Shown in pieces: positions 28,299 through 36,392 of a stretch of DNA of 64,000 nt. Under the pieces are notes generated by a model. It saw only the letters and a program-made list of their open reading frames with translations, did not search any database and was not told the origin of the DNA. Made by a program: the position numbers and the translations under genes. The stretch spans positions 45,199 through 109,198 of the forward strand of contig CAUZFB010000003.1 of the NCBI GenBank assembly GCA_963579135.1. The letters are read 5' to 3'. The DNA is from CALGTL01 sp963579135. Lineage in GTDB: Bacteria; Chloroflexota; Dehalococcoidia; Lucifugimonadales; Australimonadaceae. How positions within the stretch are numbered: position 1 is the stretch's first letter; each line of letters opens with the position of its first letter.

Positions 28299-28964
28299 CT
28301 ATGCGCCCCCTGTGAGGGCTTTCCACAGGAGCGTCTCTTTGTCCGGTGGTGTGATCGCCACGACCTCATCGTCCTGCTCCAACTGGAAGTTCTCTCCCAC
28401 GCTCTTGATCTCGCCATTCTTGGCGACCACGGCCGCCAGCGATGTGCCCACGGGCAGTCCCAGCTGGGCTCGTGAGCGACCGATGGCAGGCGACCCTGCG
28501 GGCACGCGTACGCACACGATGCCGTTGGACGCGCCTTGGATCGGTAGCAGGTGGATCAGCGGGCCACCGGGCATCTCCTCCTTGATGTGGGAGAGGATTA
28601 GCTCGGTCGTGCTGATCGTGACGTCGACGCCCAGCCGCTTGAACAACTCGACGTGGTCTTGGTCCGTTACCACTGCGATCGTCTGAGGTACGTGGAAGGA
28701 GTGTTTCCCCACCTGGCAGGCGACGAGGTTGGTTGCGTCTTGGCCGGTGGTCGCGATCAGCAGCTGGCACCTGGCGGCGCCGGCCTCGCTAAGGACGGTC
28801 GGCTCGGTCCCGTCGGAGGATATGACGATCGATCCGAGATCTTCGGTCGCACGTGCAGCGCGGCGGGAATCGCGTTCTAGGATCACAACCTCGTGGTCGG
28901 ACGCCAGGAGCGCCCGCGAGAGATGATATCCGATCTTTCCGCATCCAACGACGATTACAAACAT
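28299..28964 (-). CDS. TrkA-type K+ channel/transporter regulatory subunit (RCK N + C domains)
   Basis: A 221-residue cytoplasmic regulator of Trk/Ktr potassium transporters. The N-terminal Rossmann RCK-N domain (VVGCGKIGYHLSRAL) binds nucleotides; the last ~80 residues form a TrkA-C domain (VRVPAGSPAIGRSRAQLGL...). It lies two bases after the N-only TrkA gene, in a tight minus-strand operon. Several paralogues are adjacent, so the name trkA is not assigned to one of them. Confidence 0.88.
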   Translation of the reverse strand: MFVIVVGCGKIGYHLSRALLASDHEVVILERDSRRAARATEDLGSIVISSDGTEPTVLSEAGAARCQLLIATTGQDATNLVACQVGKHSFHVPQTIAVVTDQDHVELFKRLGVDVTISTTELILSHIKEEMPGGPLIHLLPIQGASNGIVCVRVPAGSPAIGRSRAQLGLPVGTSLAAVVAKNGEIKSVGENFQLEQDDEVVAITPPDKETLLWKALTGGA

Positions 28965-28966
28965 GC

Positions 28967-29371
28967 CTAGCTTCCCAGTGCCTCGAGCACGAGATCCGTC
29001 ATTACCTGAGGCGGGCTTACGGTGCGAAGTCCCAGTTCATCGTACATCGCGCGCCTGATGGGGTCGTTGATCCGGCAGACGACCGAGGCCACGCCGAAAG
29101 AGAGTTGAGCGGCCTGCGCGGCGAGCGCGTTTACCGTGTCCTGTGCGGTGAGGCTGATGAATGCGTCCACGCCCTCGATCCCGCATCGCCGCAGCTCATC
29201 GTTGTATGTTCCGTCGGCCACCACCATGTGCAGATTGGGCCCCTCGGCCAAACGCCGGAAATTATCGGCATCGAGATCGACCACAATGACGTCGTCGCCC
29301 TCGGCAACAAGTGCCTTGGCGACCATTGCGCCGACCCGCCCGCAGCCGAGGATCATCACGTTGCGAGGCAT
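28967..29371 (-). CDS. TrkA-N (RCK-N) domain-only protein
   Basis: A 134-residue protein consisting only of the nucleotide-binding RCK-N domain: ILGCGRVGAMVAKALVAEGD at the N-terminus, then the aspartate region VVDLDADNF, and a conserved RINDPIRRAMYDELGL segment. It ends just where a TrkA-C domain would begin. Relatives in two-component CeoBC-type systems pair two TrkA proteins, so a complex with the next-door full-length TrkA is plausible. The frame is intact and spacing to neighbours is 0-2 bases, so it is unlikely to be a decay product. Confidence 0.82.
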   Translation of the reverse strand: MPRNVMILGCGRVGAMVAKALVAEGDDVIVVDLDADNFRRLAEGPNLHMVVADGTYNDELRRCGIEGVDAFISLTAQDTVNALAAQAAQLSFGVASVVCRINDPIRRAMYDELGLRTVSPPQVMTDLVLEALGS

Positions 29372-29818
29372 CTAATTGCTCTCGCGGCCGGGCTGAGTAT
29401 CACGGTAAATCACCACTCGGCAGGGACTGTACTTGAGTAGGTAGGGCACGATATCACCAATGGTAGGCGCTCCGAACTGCTCCTCATAGGGGGTGCCGAG
29501 GACCACGATGTCCGCACGGCGGAGGAAGGCCTCATTGACCACCGCCGCCCCGAGCGACCGTGCTTGTAGAATCTCGCCTTCCACCTTGCACTTGTGGGCC
29601 TTGGCGACTCTCTCCATCTGGACCAGGATGCGCTCTCCGCGGGTCGCCTCGAAGGGCACCTCGGCGTCTAGCGGCAATTGCCGTGACACCTCGATCACAT
29701 AGACGACATGCACGGTGCCCTTGTTGGACCTAACGAGGTCGCAGGCGAGCCCCACGGTGACTTTGTCCAGGGCGCTTCCGGTGACGGGCACGAGCGCAGT
29801 CTTCAAGTGATCGGTCAT
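29372..29818 (-). CDS. Universal stress protein (UspA family)
   Basis: A 148-residue Usp domain: KTALVPVTGSALDKVTVGLA at the N-terminus and, near the end, ADIVVLGTPY followed by PYLLKYSPCRVVIYR. The canonical ATP-binding G-2x-G-9x-G(S/T) signature is poor (GTPYEEQFGAPTIGDIVPY), so nucleotide binding is unsure. Start ATG 29818 is eight bases after the preceding TrkA stop; an earlier in-frame codon at 29884 overlaps that gene. Usp proteins are often linked with ion transporters and sense stress or nucleotides. Confidence 0.85.
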   Translation of the reverse strand: MTDHLKTALVPVTGSALDKVTVGLACDLVRSNKGTVHVVYVIEVSRQLPLDAEVPFEATRGERILVQMERVAKAHKCKVEGEILQARSLGAAVVNEAFLRRADIVVLGTPYEEQFGAPTIGDIVPYLLKYSPCRVVIYRDTQPGRESN

Positions 29819-29825
29819 GGGCCTG

Positions 29826-30491
29826 CTAGCGACCTGTGCCGAGATTCTCGAGGGTGTCTTCGGGTGCTGCGATAACGAGCACATCCCCCTCGATCAGCAT
29901 CTCGTCCTTGGAGGGCGATAGAATTGGGTCGCGGCCGCGCCTAATGGCCACGACGGAAGCTCCGTACTTGTCGCGTGAGTTCCCAAAGCCCGCTTGTTCG
30001 ATCGACTTACCTATCATGTTTTGCGTGGCCGCGATCATGCTGAAGCCGAACCCGGACGTGAGTTCCATGTACTCCAGCACTTCGCGCTGGAACAGGCTGT
30101 GCGCGGTGCGCAGTCCGGTTTCCTGTTCGGGATACACTACGCGGTCGGCGCCCACCGCCTGCAGGGTTTTACCGTGCAACACGTTGGTTGCGCGCGCAAC
30201 CACGTGAGGGATTTCGAACGTCTGCTTCAGCAGAACTGTTGTCAGTACGCTGGACTGGATATCCGTGCCGATGGCCACCACGCACGTGTCGAAATTGCGA
30301 ATGCCGACCTCTTCGAGCAGCTCCTCAGAGGTGGAATCGCCTGTCACCGAGTAAGTGACCTGACCCATCATCTGCTGGGTCAGCCCTGGGTTGCTGTCGA
30401 TGGCCAGTACGTCGTGGCCAATGCGGTACAGCTCCCGCGCCAAGGAAACACCGAACCGGCCCATGCCAATGACTGCGACTTGGTGTGCCAT
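29826..30491 (-). CDS. TrkA/KtrA-type K+ transport regulatory subunit
   Basis: A 221-residue RCK protein: VIGMGRFGVSLARELYRIGH (Rossmann loop), acidic residue of NAD binding in LAIDSNPGL, and a C-terminal TrkA-C domain (about residues 135-221, ending with EGDVLVIAAPEDTLENLG). It is the first gene after trkH in the same direction and the best candidate for the dedicated partner of that channel. Confidence 0.9.
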   Translation of the reverse strand: MAHQVAVIGMGRFGVSLARELYRIGHDVLAIDSNPGLTQQMMGQVTYSVTGDSTSEELLEEVGIRNFDTCVVAIGTDIQSSVLTTVLLKQTFEIPHVVARATNVLHGKTLQAVGADRVVYPEQETGLRTAHSLFQREVLEYMELTSGFGFSMIAATQNMIGKSIEQAGFGNSRDKYGASVVAIRRGRDPILSPSKDEMLIEGDVLVIAAPEDTLENLGTGR

Positions 30492-30721
30492 TTTTCTCCA
30501 TTCGTAGAGGCGGTATCTCGGGTGTTCACCGGAGCGTTTGGCCTCCCACGCGTTTCTGACAACACGCTGGCGATTTTACGCTTGATCGCTGCTCTAGGCG
30601 ATGCAGGTGATACGCGAGGTTAGATCGTTTGGCGCGAGTGCGCTGGCCGGGGTCACATGTCCGCCCGAGTTTGCCCGTGACCAGGTCTACAGGTCGACTG
30701 GCCGGGCTTGATCACGGCTGA

Positions 30722-32185
30722 CTAGCCGAGCCGAACCCGTTCCTCCGCGAACCGGTAAACGGCCCGCCGTTCCCGCAACGCCAATCCCATCGCGATCGTG
30801 AGAGGGCCCATGCGACCCACGTACATTGCGATGCTTACGATGACCTTCCCGGGGTCGCTCAGGTCGGGCGTGATGCCTCTCGACAGGCCGGTTGTACCCA
30901 TGGCGGACGTAGCTTCGAAGAGTATGTCCAGGAATCCGAAATGCCCCGCTTCGATTTTGTGCACCTCGGTGATCGCCAATGCGACGACCACGATGAAGAG
31001 AGCGAGGATCGCAAGCAAGAACAACGCCAGCGCTCTCGTCACCTGGGCGACTGGTAGTTCGCGACCGAATACCTCCGTCCGTGGTCTACCGTTGATGGAC
31101 GCCATGCCTGCCACGAAGAGAATCATTGCGGTGTTCACCTTGATTCCCCCTGCCGTGGATCCCGACGCACCGCCTACGAACATCAGGAACGTGAAGAGGA
31201 AGTCATTCCCTGGACGGGTCGCAGAGAAATCGATCGTTGAGAACCCCGCTGTTCTGGCCGTGATTGCCTGGAATGTCGCGTTGGATATCTGGTCTAGGAC
31301 CGGCTCGGCACCGAGGGTTCGAGGGTTTCCGATCTCGAACAAGAACATCGATAGGCCGCCGATAAACCACAGGGACACTGTGCCGATGACCACAAGCTTG
31401 GTGTCTAGAGACCAGCGGTTGGGTCGCTTCCTCCGCGCAAGCTCGGCGACCACAGGGAAACTGATTGCGCCAAGCACAATCAGTATGGCGATGATACTGA
31501 GCATCACGGGGTCGGTCTTGAAACGTGACAAGCTATCGGAGTCCTCGAAGATGGTGAACCCCGCGTTATTGAATGCAGATATGGTATGGAACAGGGCGTT
31601 CCAGGCAGCTTTTCCTACGGGAAATTCGAACGAAAGTTTCGCGAATATCGCGAGGAATCCAATCACCTGTACTGCGACCGCGAAGATGACGACGTACCAT
31701 CCAAGCGCGATGACGCCGCCCAAGGAGGCGCCGCCTATGGTGTCGCGGACGATCAGGCGTTGGTTCAGGGTGACACGCCTGCCGAGGGCTATGATGATGA
31801 CCAAACCCGCGGTCATGATCCCCAAGCCACCCATGGCCATGAGCGCCATGAGCACTCCCTGGCCAGTGGGGGACCAGAAGTCGGCGCTGCCCACCACGAC
31901 TAGGCCGGTTACGCAGACGGCGGACGTTGCGGTGAACAGGGCTGTAATTATGTCGGCATGCCCAGGCCCCACTTTGGAGACCGGCAACAGCAACAACGCG
32001 GTCCCGAGCGCGATCAGCGCTGCGAACCCAATCGAGAGGGTTAGTAGAGCGGAGGCTGAGGGCGAAAGGAGAGCGTGCCGACGTTCGGTCGCGTGGATGT
32101 GGCGCGGGGCCATCTCAGCTTGGCGAGGCCGGCGCACCACACGATCTCCGAGGCGTCTGCGGTTGTTGCCGGTCAACATGCGCAA
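30722..32185 (-). CDS. trkH: TrkH/KtrB-type potassium uptake membrane subunit
   Basis: A polytopic K+ translocating subunit, up to 487 residues. Four pore loops typical of the superfamily are visible, each with its key glycine: SAVCVTGL, AFNNAGF, ARTAGFST and SAMGTTGLS. The first ~40 residues are basic and non-hydrophobic; ATG 32113 (residue 25) is an alternative start. The 230-base gap to the TrkA gene downstream suggests a promoter or processing site there. Together with the TrkA-like genes it forms a sodium- or proton-linked K+ uptake system. Confidence 0.92.
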   Translation of the reverse strand: MRMLTGNNRRRLGDRVVRRPRQAEMAPRHIHATERRHALLSPSASALLTLSIGFAALIALGTALLLLPVSKVGPGHADIITALFTATSAVCVTGLVVVGSADFWSPTGQGVLMALMAMGGLGIMTAGLVIIIALGRRVTLNQRLIVRDTIGGASLGGVIALGWYVVIFAVAVQVIGFLAIFAKLSFEFPVGKAAWNALFHTISAFNNAGFTIFEDSDSLSRFKTDPVMLSIIAILIVLGAISFPVVAELARRKRPNRWSLDTKLVVIGTVSLWFIGGLSMFLFEIGNPRTLGAEPVLDQISNATFQAITARTAGFSTIDFSATRPGNDFLFTFLMFVGGASGSTAGGIKVNTAMILFVAGMASINGRPRTEVFGRELPVAQVTRALALFLLAILALFIVVVALAITEVHKIEAGHFGFLDILFEATSAMGTTGLSRGITPDLSDPGKVIVSIAMYVGRMGPLTIAMGLALRERRAVYRFAEERVRLG

Positions 32186-32425
32186 CCGCCTACAGCCCGT
32201 AGCGGGGCCCGGCGACGATTACGCCGGTGGTGCGAGATGGAGGAGCATAGAGCTGCCAAGATGGTTCTTGTTTGGAAGGATTTCTGGACTGGTCGCAAAC
32301 TGGCAGGAACAAGGCCGTGGCCTGCTTGAAGGGCGGGCGGATAATACGGCTGGCCAACAGGGAGAGTCAACGCGTTCCACTGGCGCGATTCAGAGGAATC
32401 GTCTGATGCAAGGTAGAATCGGGTC

Positions 32426-33367
32426 ATGCCAGATAGTCAGTTAACCAATTCGCTACTCGGCCTCGTGGGCAACACCCCATTGGTAGAGCTCACGAACCTC
32501 TCTCCGAAGCCGGGCATCCGTATCTTCGCCAAGCTAGAGGGTGGCAATCCCTCCGGTAGCGTGAAGGATCGCATCGTTCTCGCCATGGTCGAGGCCGCCG
32601 AAGCGCAGGGGCTGCTCAAGCAGGGCGACACTATCGTAGAGGCGAGCACGGGCAATACCGCAATCGCCCTCGCATTCGTCGCCAAGCAGAAGGGGTACAA
32701 GGTCAAGGTCGTTCTCCCCAAGGGGGTCGTCCCCAGCATGGCCGATATGCTTTACCTCTATGGTGCCGAGCTAGAGTGGTGTGAGCCGTCTGGCGGCATG
32801 CGTGGCGCTATCGAGACCGCCAAAGCTCTCGCTGTTGAGGACGGCGTCCATGAGCTGGGCCAATTCACCCGACCAGAAAACGTGGACACTCACTACCGTA
32901 CCACGGGGGCCGAGATCGTAGCGGCGATCGATTCGGTGGACGCGTTCGTTGCGGGTATCGGCACGGGCGGCACGATCATGGGCGTGGGCAAACGCTTGCG
33001 GGAGGCGTTCCCTGGCGTGAAGGTGATAGGAGTGGAACCGCGCCTAGGCGACCGCCTCCAAGGCCTGCGAAGCCTCGCTGAGGGCTACATACCGCCTTTG
33101 CTCGACCTGGATAGCCTTGACGGTCGTTTCCTGGTCGACAGTGCCAGCGCCATAGCTGCGGCACGGCGCGTTGTCGAGAGTGAGGGCTTCCTTGCTGGCG
33201 TATCGTCCGGTGCCACCCTTACAGGTGCGCTCCGCATCGCTGAGCGCCTGAATCATGGCAATATCGTTGTGATGTTCTCCGACGGTGGCTGGAAATACCT
33301 GCCCGCTCAACCGTGGGACGCCGCCGCCCAACATGATCAACGCCTAGATGAAGTCCACTGGTGGTGA
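32426..33367 (+). CDS. Cysteine synthase (PLP beta-synthase family)
   Basis: A 313-residue PLP enzyme of the O-acetylserine sulfhydrylase/cystathionine beta-synthase family. The PLP lysine is in NPSGSVKDRI (about residue 48), the Asn loop is in EASTGNTAIALA and the phosphate loop is in GIGTGGTIMGVGK. It forms cysteine from O-acetylserine and sulfide, or uses related substrates. CysK and CysM cannot be separated with certainty, so no symbol is given. It is transcribed divergently from trkH. Confidence 0.92.
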   Translation: MPDSQLTNSLLGLVGNTPLVELTNLSPKPGIRIFAKLEGGNPSGSVKDRIVLAMVEAAEAQGLLKQGDTIVEASTGNTAIALAFVAKQKGYKVKVVLPKGVVPSMADMLYLYGAELEWCEPSGGMRGAIETAKALAVEDGVHELGQFTRPENVDTHYRTTGAEIVAAIDSVDAFVAGIGTGGTIMGVGKRLREAFPGVKVIGVEPRLGDRLQGLRSLAEGYIPPLLDLDSLDGRFLVDSASAIAAARRVVESEGFLAGVSSGATLTGALRIAERLNHGNIVVMFSDGGWKYLPAQPWDAAAQHDQRLDEVHWW

Positions 33368-33446
33368 TTGATGCTAGCGCTTGGGTACATTGAACTGCGA
33401 CGAACGCGTTCAATGATATGGGCCGCGCCGGGTCAGTGCTGGGAGC

Positions 33447-34307
33447 CTAGCCCTGGACGTTAAGGACTTGCTGGAGGGCGCGGCGGGCGAAGACCACCGA
33501 CATATCGCGCTTGTAGTCCGCAGACCCTCGTGGGTCCGACGTCGGGTCCACAATGTTGGCGACCGCTTGCGAAGCGTCCTTTAGGACGTCGAATGAGGCG
33601 TCGGCACCTTGCAGCGCGCTCTCCAAATCCGACGCTCGTAGCGCGGTCGAGGAAACTGCACCCAGGCCAACCCTCACCTCGGAGATTTTGCCGTTCTCGG
33701 CTTTGCCTAACGCTGCGACAGACACCGTTGCGTAGTCGTCTTCGGTTCGGGGAAGGTACTTGATGTACGTCCACGCCATGTCGGTCGGCTGCACCGGCAC
33801 CAGAAGTTCGGTCACGATCTCATCTTCGTTGATGGTCGTCTCGTAGTAGTCGGAGTACCAATCCGCGATGGGAATTACCCGTTCGCCGCTGGCAGAAGTC
33901 ACCTTCACGCTGGCGTTGAGCACTAGTAGCGACGATGGTGGATCCATGGCTGGGTCGGCCTGCGCGAGACCGCCACCGACGGTGGCGGCGTTGCGGATGC
34001 GCACGGTGGCCACGCGGCTGTAGGCGTTTGCCAGTAGCGGCGTTGCTTCGCGAACGACGGACGATAGTTCCATCTCACGTTGGGTTACCAACCCGCCGAT
34101 GTGGAGGACGCCGTCAGCTACCTCGATGGACCGAGCCTCGGGCACACGATGGAGGCTAATGATGTGGTCTGGGTTCACCAGCGACTGCCTCAGCAGCAGC
34201 ATGAGCGCAGTACCACCGGACATGACACGGGCGTCGCCGTCGTACTCAGCGAGTAACGCTGCTGCCTCTTTCAGACTGCCGGGAACATGGAAAGCGAAAT
34301 CGTTCAT
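33447..34307 (-). CDS. Molybdenum hydroxylase, FAD-binding medium subunit (CoxM-like)
   Basis: A 286-residue FAD domain protein of the xanthine dehydrogenase/CO dehydrogenase family. YDGDARVMSGGTALM is the first FAD pyrophosphate loop, VRIRNAATVGGGLAQADPAMD the second; a C-terminal CO-dehydrogenase flavoprotein domain follows. In characterised enzymes it passes electrons from the 2Fe-2S subunit to the acceptor. It overlaps the small subunit gene by one base. The catalytic molybdopterin subunit is missing on both sides. Confidence 0.9.
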   Translation of the reverse strand: MNDFAFHVPGSLKEAAALLAEYDGDARVMSGGTALMLLLRQSLVNPDHIISLHRVPEARSIEVADGVLHIGGLVTQREMELSSVVREATPLLANAYSRVATVRIRNAATVGGGLAQADPAMDPPSSLLVLNASVKVTSASGERVIPIADWYSDYYETTINEDEIVTELLVPVQPTDMAWTYIKYLPRTEDDYATVSVAALGKAENGKISEVRVGLGAVSSTALRASDLESALQGADASFDVLKDASQAVANIVDPTSDPRGSADYKRDMSVVFARRALQQVLNVQG

Positions 34308-34786
34308 TACATCTGCTCCGCGGCGGCCTTGATGGAATCGATAATCTGGTAGTAGCCCGTGCAGCGACAGAGGTTACCCATCATGAATTTCTTGATCTCA
34401 TCCTCGGAGGGGTGAGCGTTCTCTTCAAGTAACGCCTTCGCAGCCATAATCTGCCCTGGAGTGCACGCTCCGCACTGGAAGCCGCCGTTGTCGATGAAGG
34501 CCTGCTGCACGGGGTGCAGCTCATCGCCGTTGGCAACGCCTTCAATCGTTTCGATCTCGGCGCCATCCACGCGTACAGCGAGCGTCAAGCAAGACGAGAT
34601 CATCTTGCCGTCAAGCACCACTGTGCAGGCACCGCAAACGCCAACGCTGCACGTCTCCTTGGTGCCGGTCAGGCCAAGGTCGTACCGGAGGAAATCAACC
34701 AGCGTGCGGTAGGTCGGGACTTCGGCGCTGTACGGATTTCCGTTAACTGTTACGCGCACCGTTTGCTTGATTGGTGTGGAAGTCAT
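34307..34786 (-). CDS. Molybdenum hydroxylase, 2Fe-2S small subunit (CoxS-like)
   Basis: A 159-residue protein with two [2Fe-2S] domains. The plant ferredoxin-type ligands are Cys46, 51, 54 and 66 (CSVGVCGACTVVLDG); the all-alpha domain ligands are Cys105, 108, 140 and 142 (CGAC...LCRC). All eight cysteines are present, so the subunit looks functional. It would precede the FAD subunit in a two-gene transcript. Confidence 0.93.
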   Translation of the reverse strand: MTSTPIKQTVRVTVNGNPYSAEVPTYRTLVDFLRYDLGLTGTKETCSVGVCGACTVVLDGKMISSCLTLAVRVDGAEIETIEGVANGDELHPVQQAFIDNGGFQCGACTPGQIMAAKALLEENAHPSEDEIKKFMMGNLCRCTGYYQIIDSIKAAAEQM

Positions 34787-34909
34787 CTCGGCCTCGCTTT
34801 GCTATGCTGGGCGTTGCCCGGTGAGCCGGGTCAACGATGCCGGATGCTATCGCAAATTGCCCTCGCTTGGCAAAGAGTCCGCGTCGCAACCCTCAAGGAG
34901 AGGTGCAAG

Positions 34910-35395
34910 ATGGCCGGGTTTGCACTTTACGGTGTAGTGGGAGTAGGCGCCATGGGCGTCATCCTCGTCGGTCTTGGCGGGTTCCTCGTGTTTAAGGGAA
35001 TCCTTGCGCGTATTGAGATTACTGCAGCCTTGGTGGAAGAGAACGCAACGACGCCGTCAGTAGGGCCGCCTAGCGGCGGCGCGCCACCAAGCAGCCGACC
35101 AACGTTCGACCCAGGCATCCCCGTACAGCCAATCCGCGATGCGGAAACCGCCCGCGCTAGAATCGACGAAATCAAGTTCAGGACTTTAGCCGATGGCGGA
35201 TTCCAGTCGTTGCCGGTCGATGGAGATAGGCGTCAGTGGTTTCTCAACGGGTTGGTCATCCGGTCGGCGCTGGGTATCGCGATTATGGGTTACGGCGTCT
35301 CGAACATTGCAATCGCCCTAGGCGCTTCGTTGATCCTGATTGGTGGCACGTCCCTCGCCGTCGGCATCCCGCTGATCCTCGAGGTCGTCGATTAG
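34910..35395 (+). CDS. Small membrane protein of unknown function
   Basis: A 161-residue protein with an N-terminal hydrophobic helix (about residues 4-30, GVVGVGAMGVILVGLGGFLVF), a Pro/Ser/Gly-rich linker (about 45-65), a soluble segment, and two C-terminal hydrophobic stretches (from about residue 115 to the end). No family recognised. The start at ATG 34910 is set by the strong AAGGAGAGG at 34895-34903; a longer in-frame frame reaching to 34514 overlaps the divergent 2Fe-2S gene and is rejected. Confidence 0.7.
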   Translation: MAGFALYGVVGVGAMGVILVGLGGFLVFKGILARIEITAALVEENATTPSVGPPSGGAPPSSRPTFDPGIPVQPIRDAETARARIDEIKFRTLADGGFQSLPVDGDRRQWFLNGLVIRSALGIAIMGYGVSNIAIALGASLILIGGTSLAVGIPLILEVVD

Positions 35396-35408
35396 TCGAT
35401 TAGATTAG

Positions 35409-36038
35409 TTAACTGTCGACCAGCGCCTGCAACCGCGCTCGCCATGCTGAGTCTGACGCCATGCCGTAGCCTCCCTTGAACTGAATCACGCCATCTGTGG
35501 AGATACCGAACTTCGTCGATTGGGTCCGTACTCCAAACGACCGTGCCATGTTGTCGGGGCCTTCTGCGAACACACCTGGGTAGCCGCGTCGTTCCTTCTG
35601 CCCGTTCAGCACGCCCACGGTCTGCGACGATCCGAAGCCCACCGCTACCACCGCGACCTTGCCCTCAAAGTCGGGGTACACATCCGTTAACGTCCGAAAC
35701 TCGGCGTTACAGACTGTTCACCAGGTGGCGTAGAAGTACAGCAGCAACGGCTTGCCCCCTGCAAGTGATTCCAGTGTCGCTGTTGAGCCGTCCGCGAGTA
35801 GCACCGGTGTCGCGGGGGAGACTTGGTGCTCACCGTTGCCGACTGCGATATCGGTACGCCAGAACTTTCCCGTCGGCGCGTCGTCTGCGTCCGGTGTGCT
35901 TGGCGTGGTATCAGAGGTCGATGTGTCCGGTGCAGTTGAAGGCGGGACATCCGCTCCGCTGCACGCCCCAAGCGTCAGCGCTGCTGGCAAGAGCAGCCCA
36001 AGAGCCATCAGACGTAGAAAACGGAGAGGAATTGTCAT
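35409..36038 (-). CDS. Candidate selenoprotein: TlpA/thioredoxin-like lipoprotein with in-frame UGA at first active-site Cys position
   Basis: Two reading pieces (36038-35721 and 35717-35409) are in the same frame, separated only by TGA at 35720-35718. Read through, they give a 209-residue protein. It has a lipoprotein signal with lipobox LTLGAC (Cys26), a Ser/Thr/Asp/Pro linker to about residue 55, then a TlpA-like domain: GKPLLLYFYATW, UGA at residue 107, then TVC with Cys110, giving W-U-x-x-C in place of the usual W-C-x-x-C. Similarity continues smoothly after UGA (VAVVAVGFGSS). A hairpin matching the bacterial SECIS rules follows the UGA (separate entry). Alternative: a nonsense mutation (TGC or TGT to TGA) in a dying gene. 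Start ATG 36038 is set by the signal peptide; its ribosome site is weak. Confidence 0.65.
35688..35709 (-). promoter_or_regulatory. Predicted bacterial SECIS hairpin downstream of in-frame UGA
   Basis: On the mRNA, UAACGCCGA (35709-35701) pairs with UCGG-A-CGUUA (35697-35688), nine base pairs with one bulged A (35693). The apical loop is GUU (35700-35698). The loop begins 17 bases after the UGA and its first base is G. Published bacterial SECIS models need an apical loop roughly 16-37 bases after UGA with a G in the first two loop bases; this hairpin fits. SelB binding is not shown. Confidence 0.55.
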
Positions 36039-36257
36039 AGCGTTCAATCGGAGTATACGTACCGAACGTGTTGGCGGTTTGTATCGCGTGACGAGCTCGC
36101 GACGACTGACGCTACCGATTAATTTGCAGGGGTACTCGTTGAGCGCCTGGAGCAACACGACGGCCGCTCCGGTGGACTTCGCGACCACCTTTGCGTAGGG
36201 CAGTACCTGTAACGTTGTCGTCGAATCGTCTAAGGGAACAATAACGCGGGTGTACAC
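36039..36257 (-). pseudogene. Truncated universal stress protein, N-terminal fragment
   Basis: A strong ribosome site (GGAGGTGG on the minus strand, 36268-36261) precedes GTG 36257, and the next codons read like a Usp N-terminus: RVIVPLDDSTTTLQVLPYAK and then GAAVVLLQALNEYP. After about 45 residues the similarity stops, about 100 residues short of a normal Usp. The frame runs on without a stop into the lipoprotein signal peptide downstream. Most simply a deletion joined a Usp 5' end to the next gene. It may still serve as a leader from which that gene is translated. Confidence 0.55.
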
Positions 36258-36392
36258 GAACCACCTCCAGACTTGACTCGCTCTGCGAGACGAAATCATC
36301 GTCCCGCCTAACGTCCACACCATAGGGATGAAGTGTCAACCTGCCGTGAAGTAGGACATGTTGAGCGTGAAGACTCTGTGAATGCGGCTGCG

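Noticed and set aside
29372..29884. Longer start at 29884 for the universal stress protein
   Set aside because: It would overlap the upstream TrkA gene by 59 bases and add residues without Usp similarity; ATG 29818 fits the fold.
30798..32444. 548-codon open frame on the plus strand opposite trkH
   Set aside because: It is the antisense shadow of trkH. The sequence is low-complexity Ser/Thr/Arg/Met-rich without any family motif, while the minus strand has four K+ pore loops.
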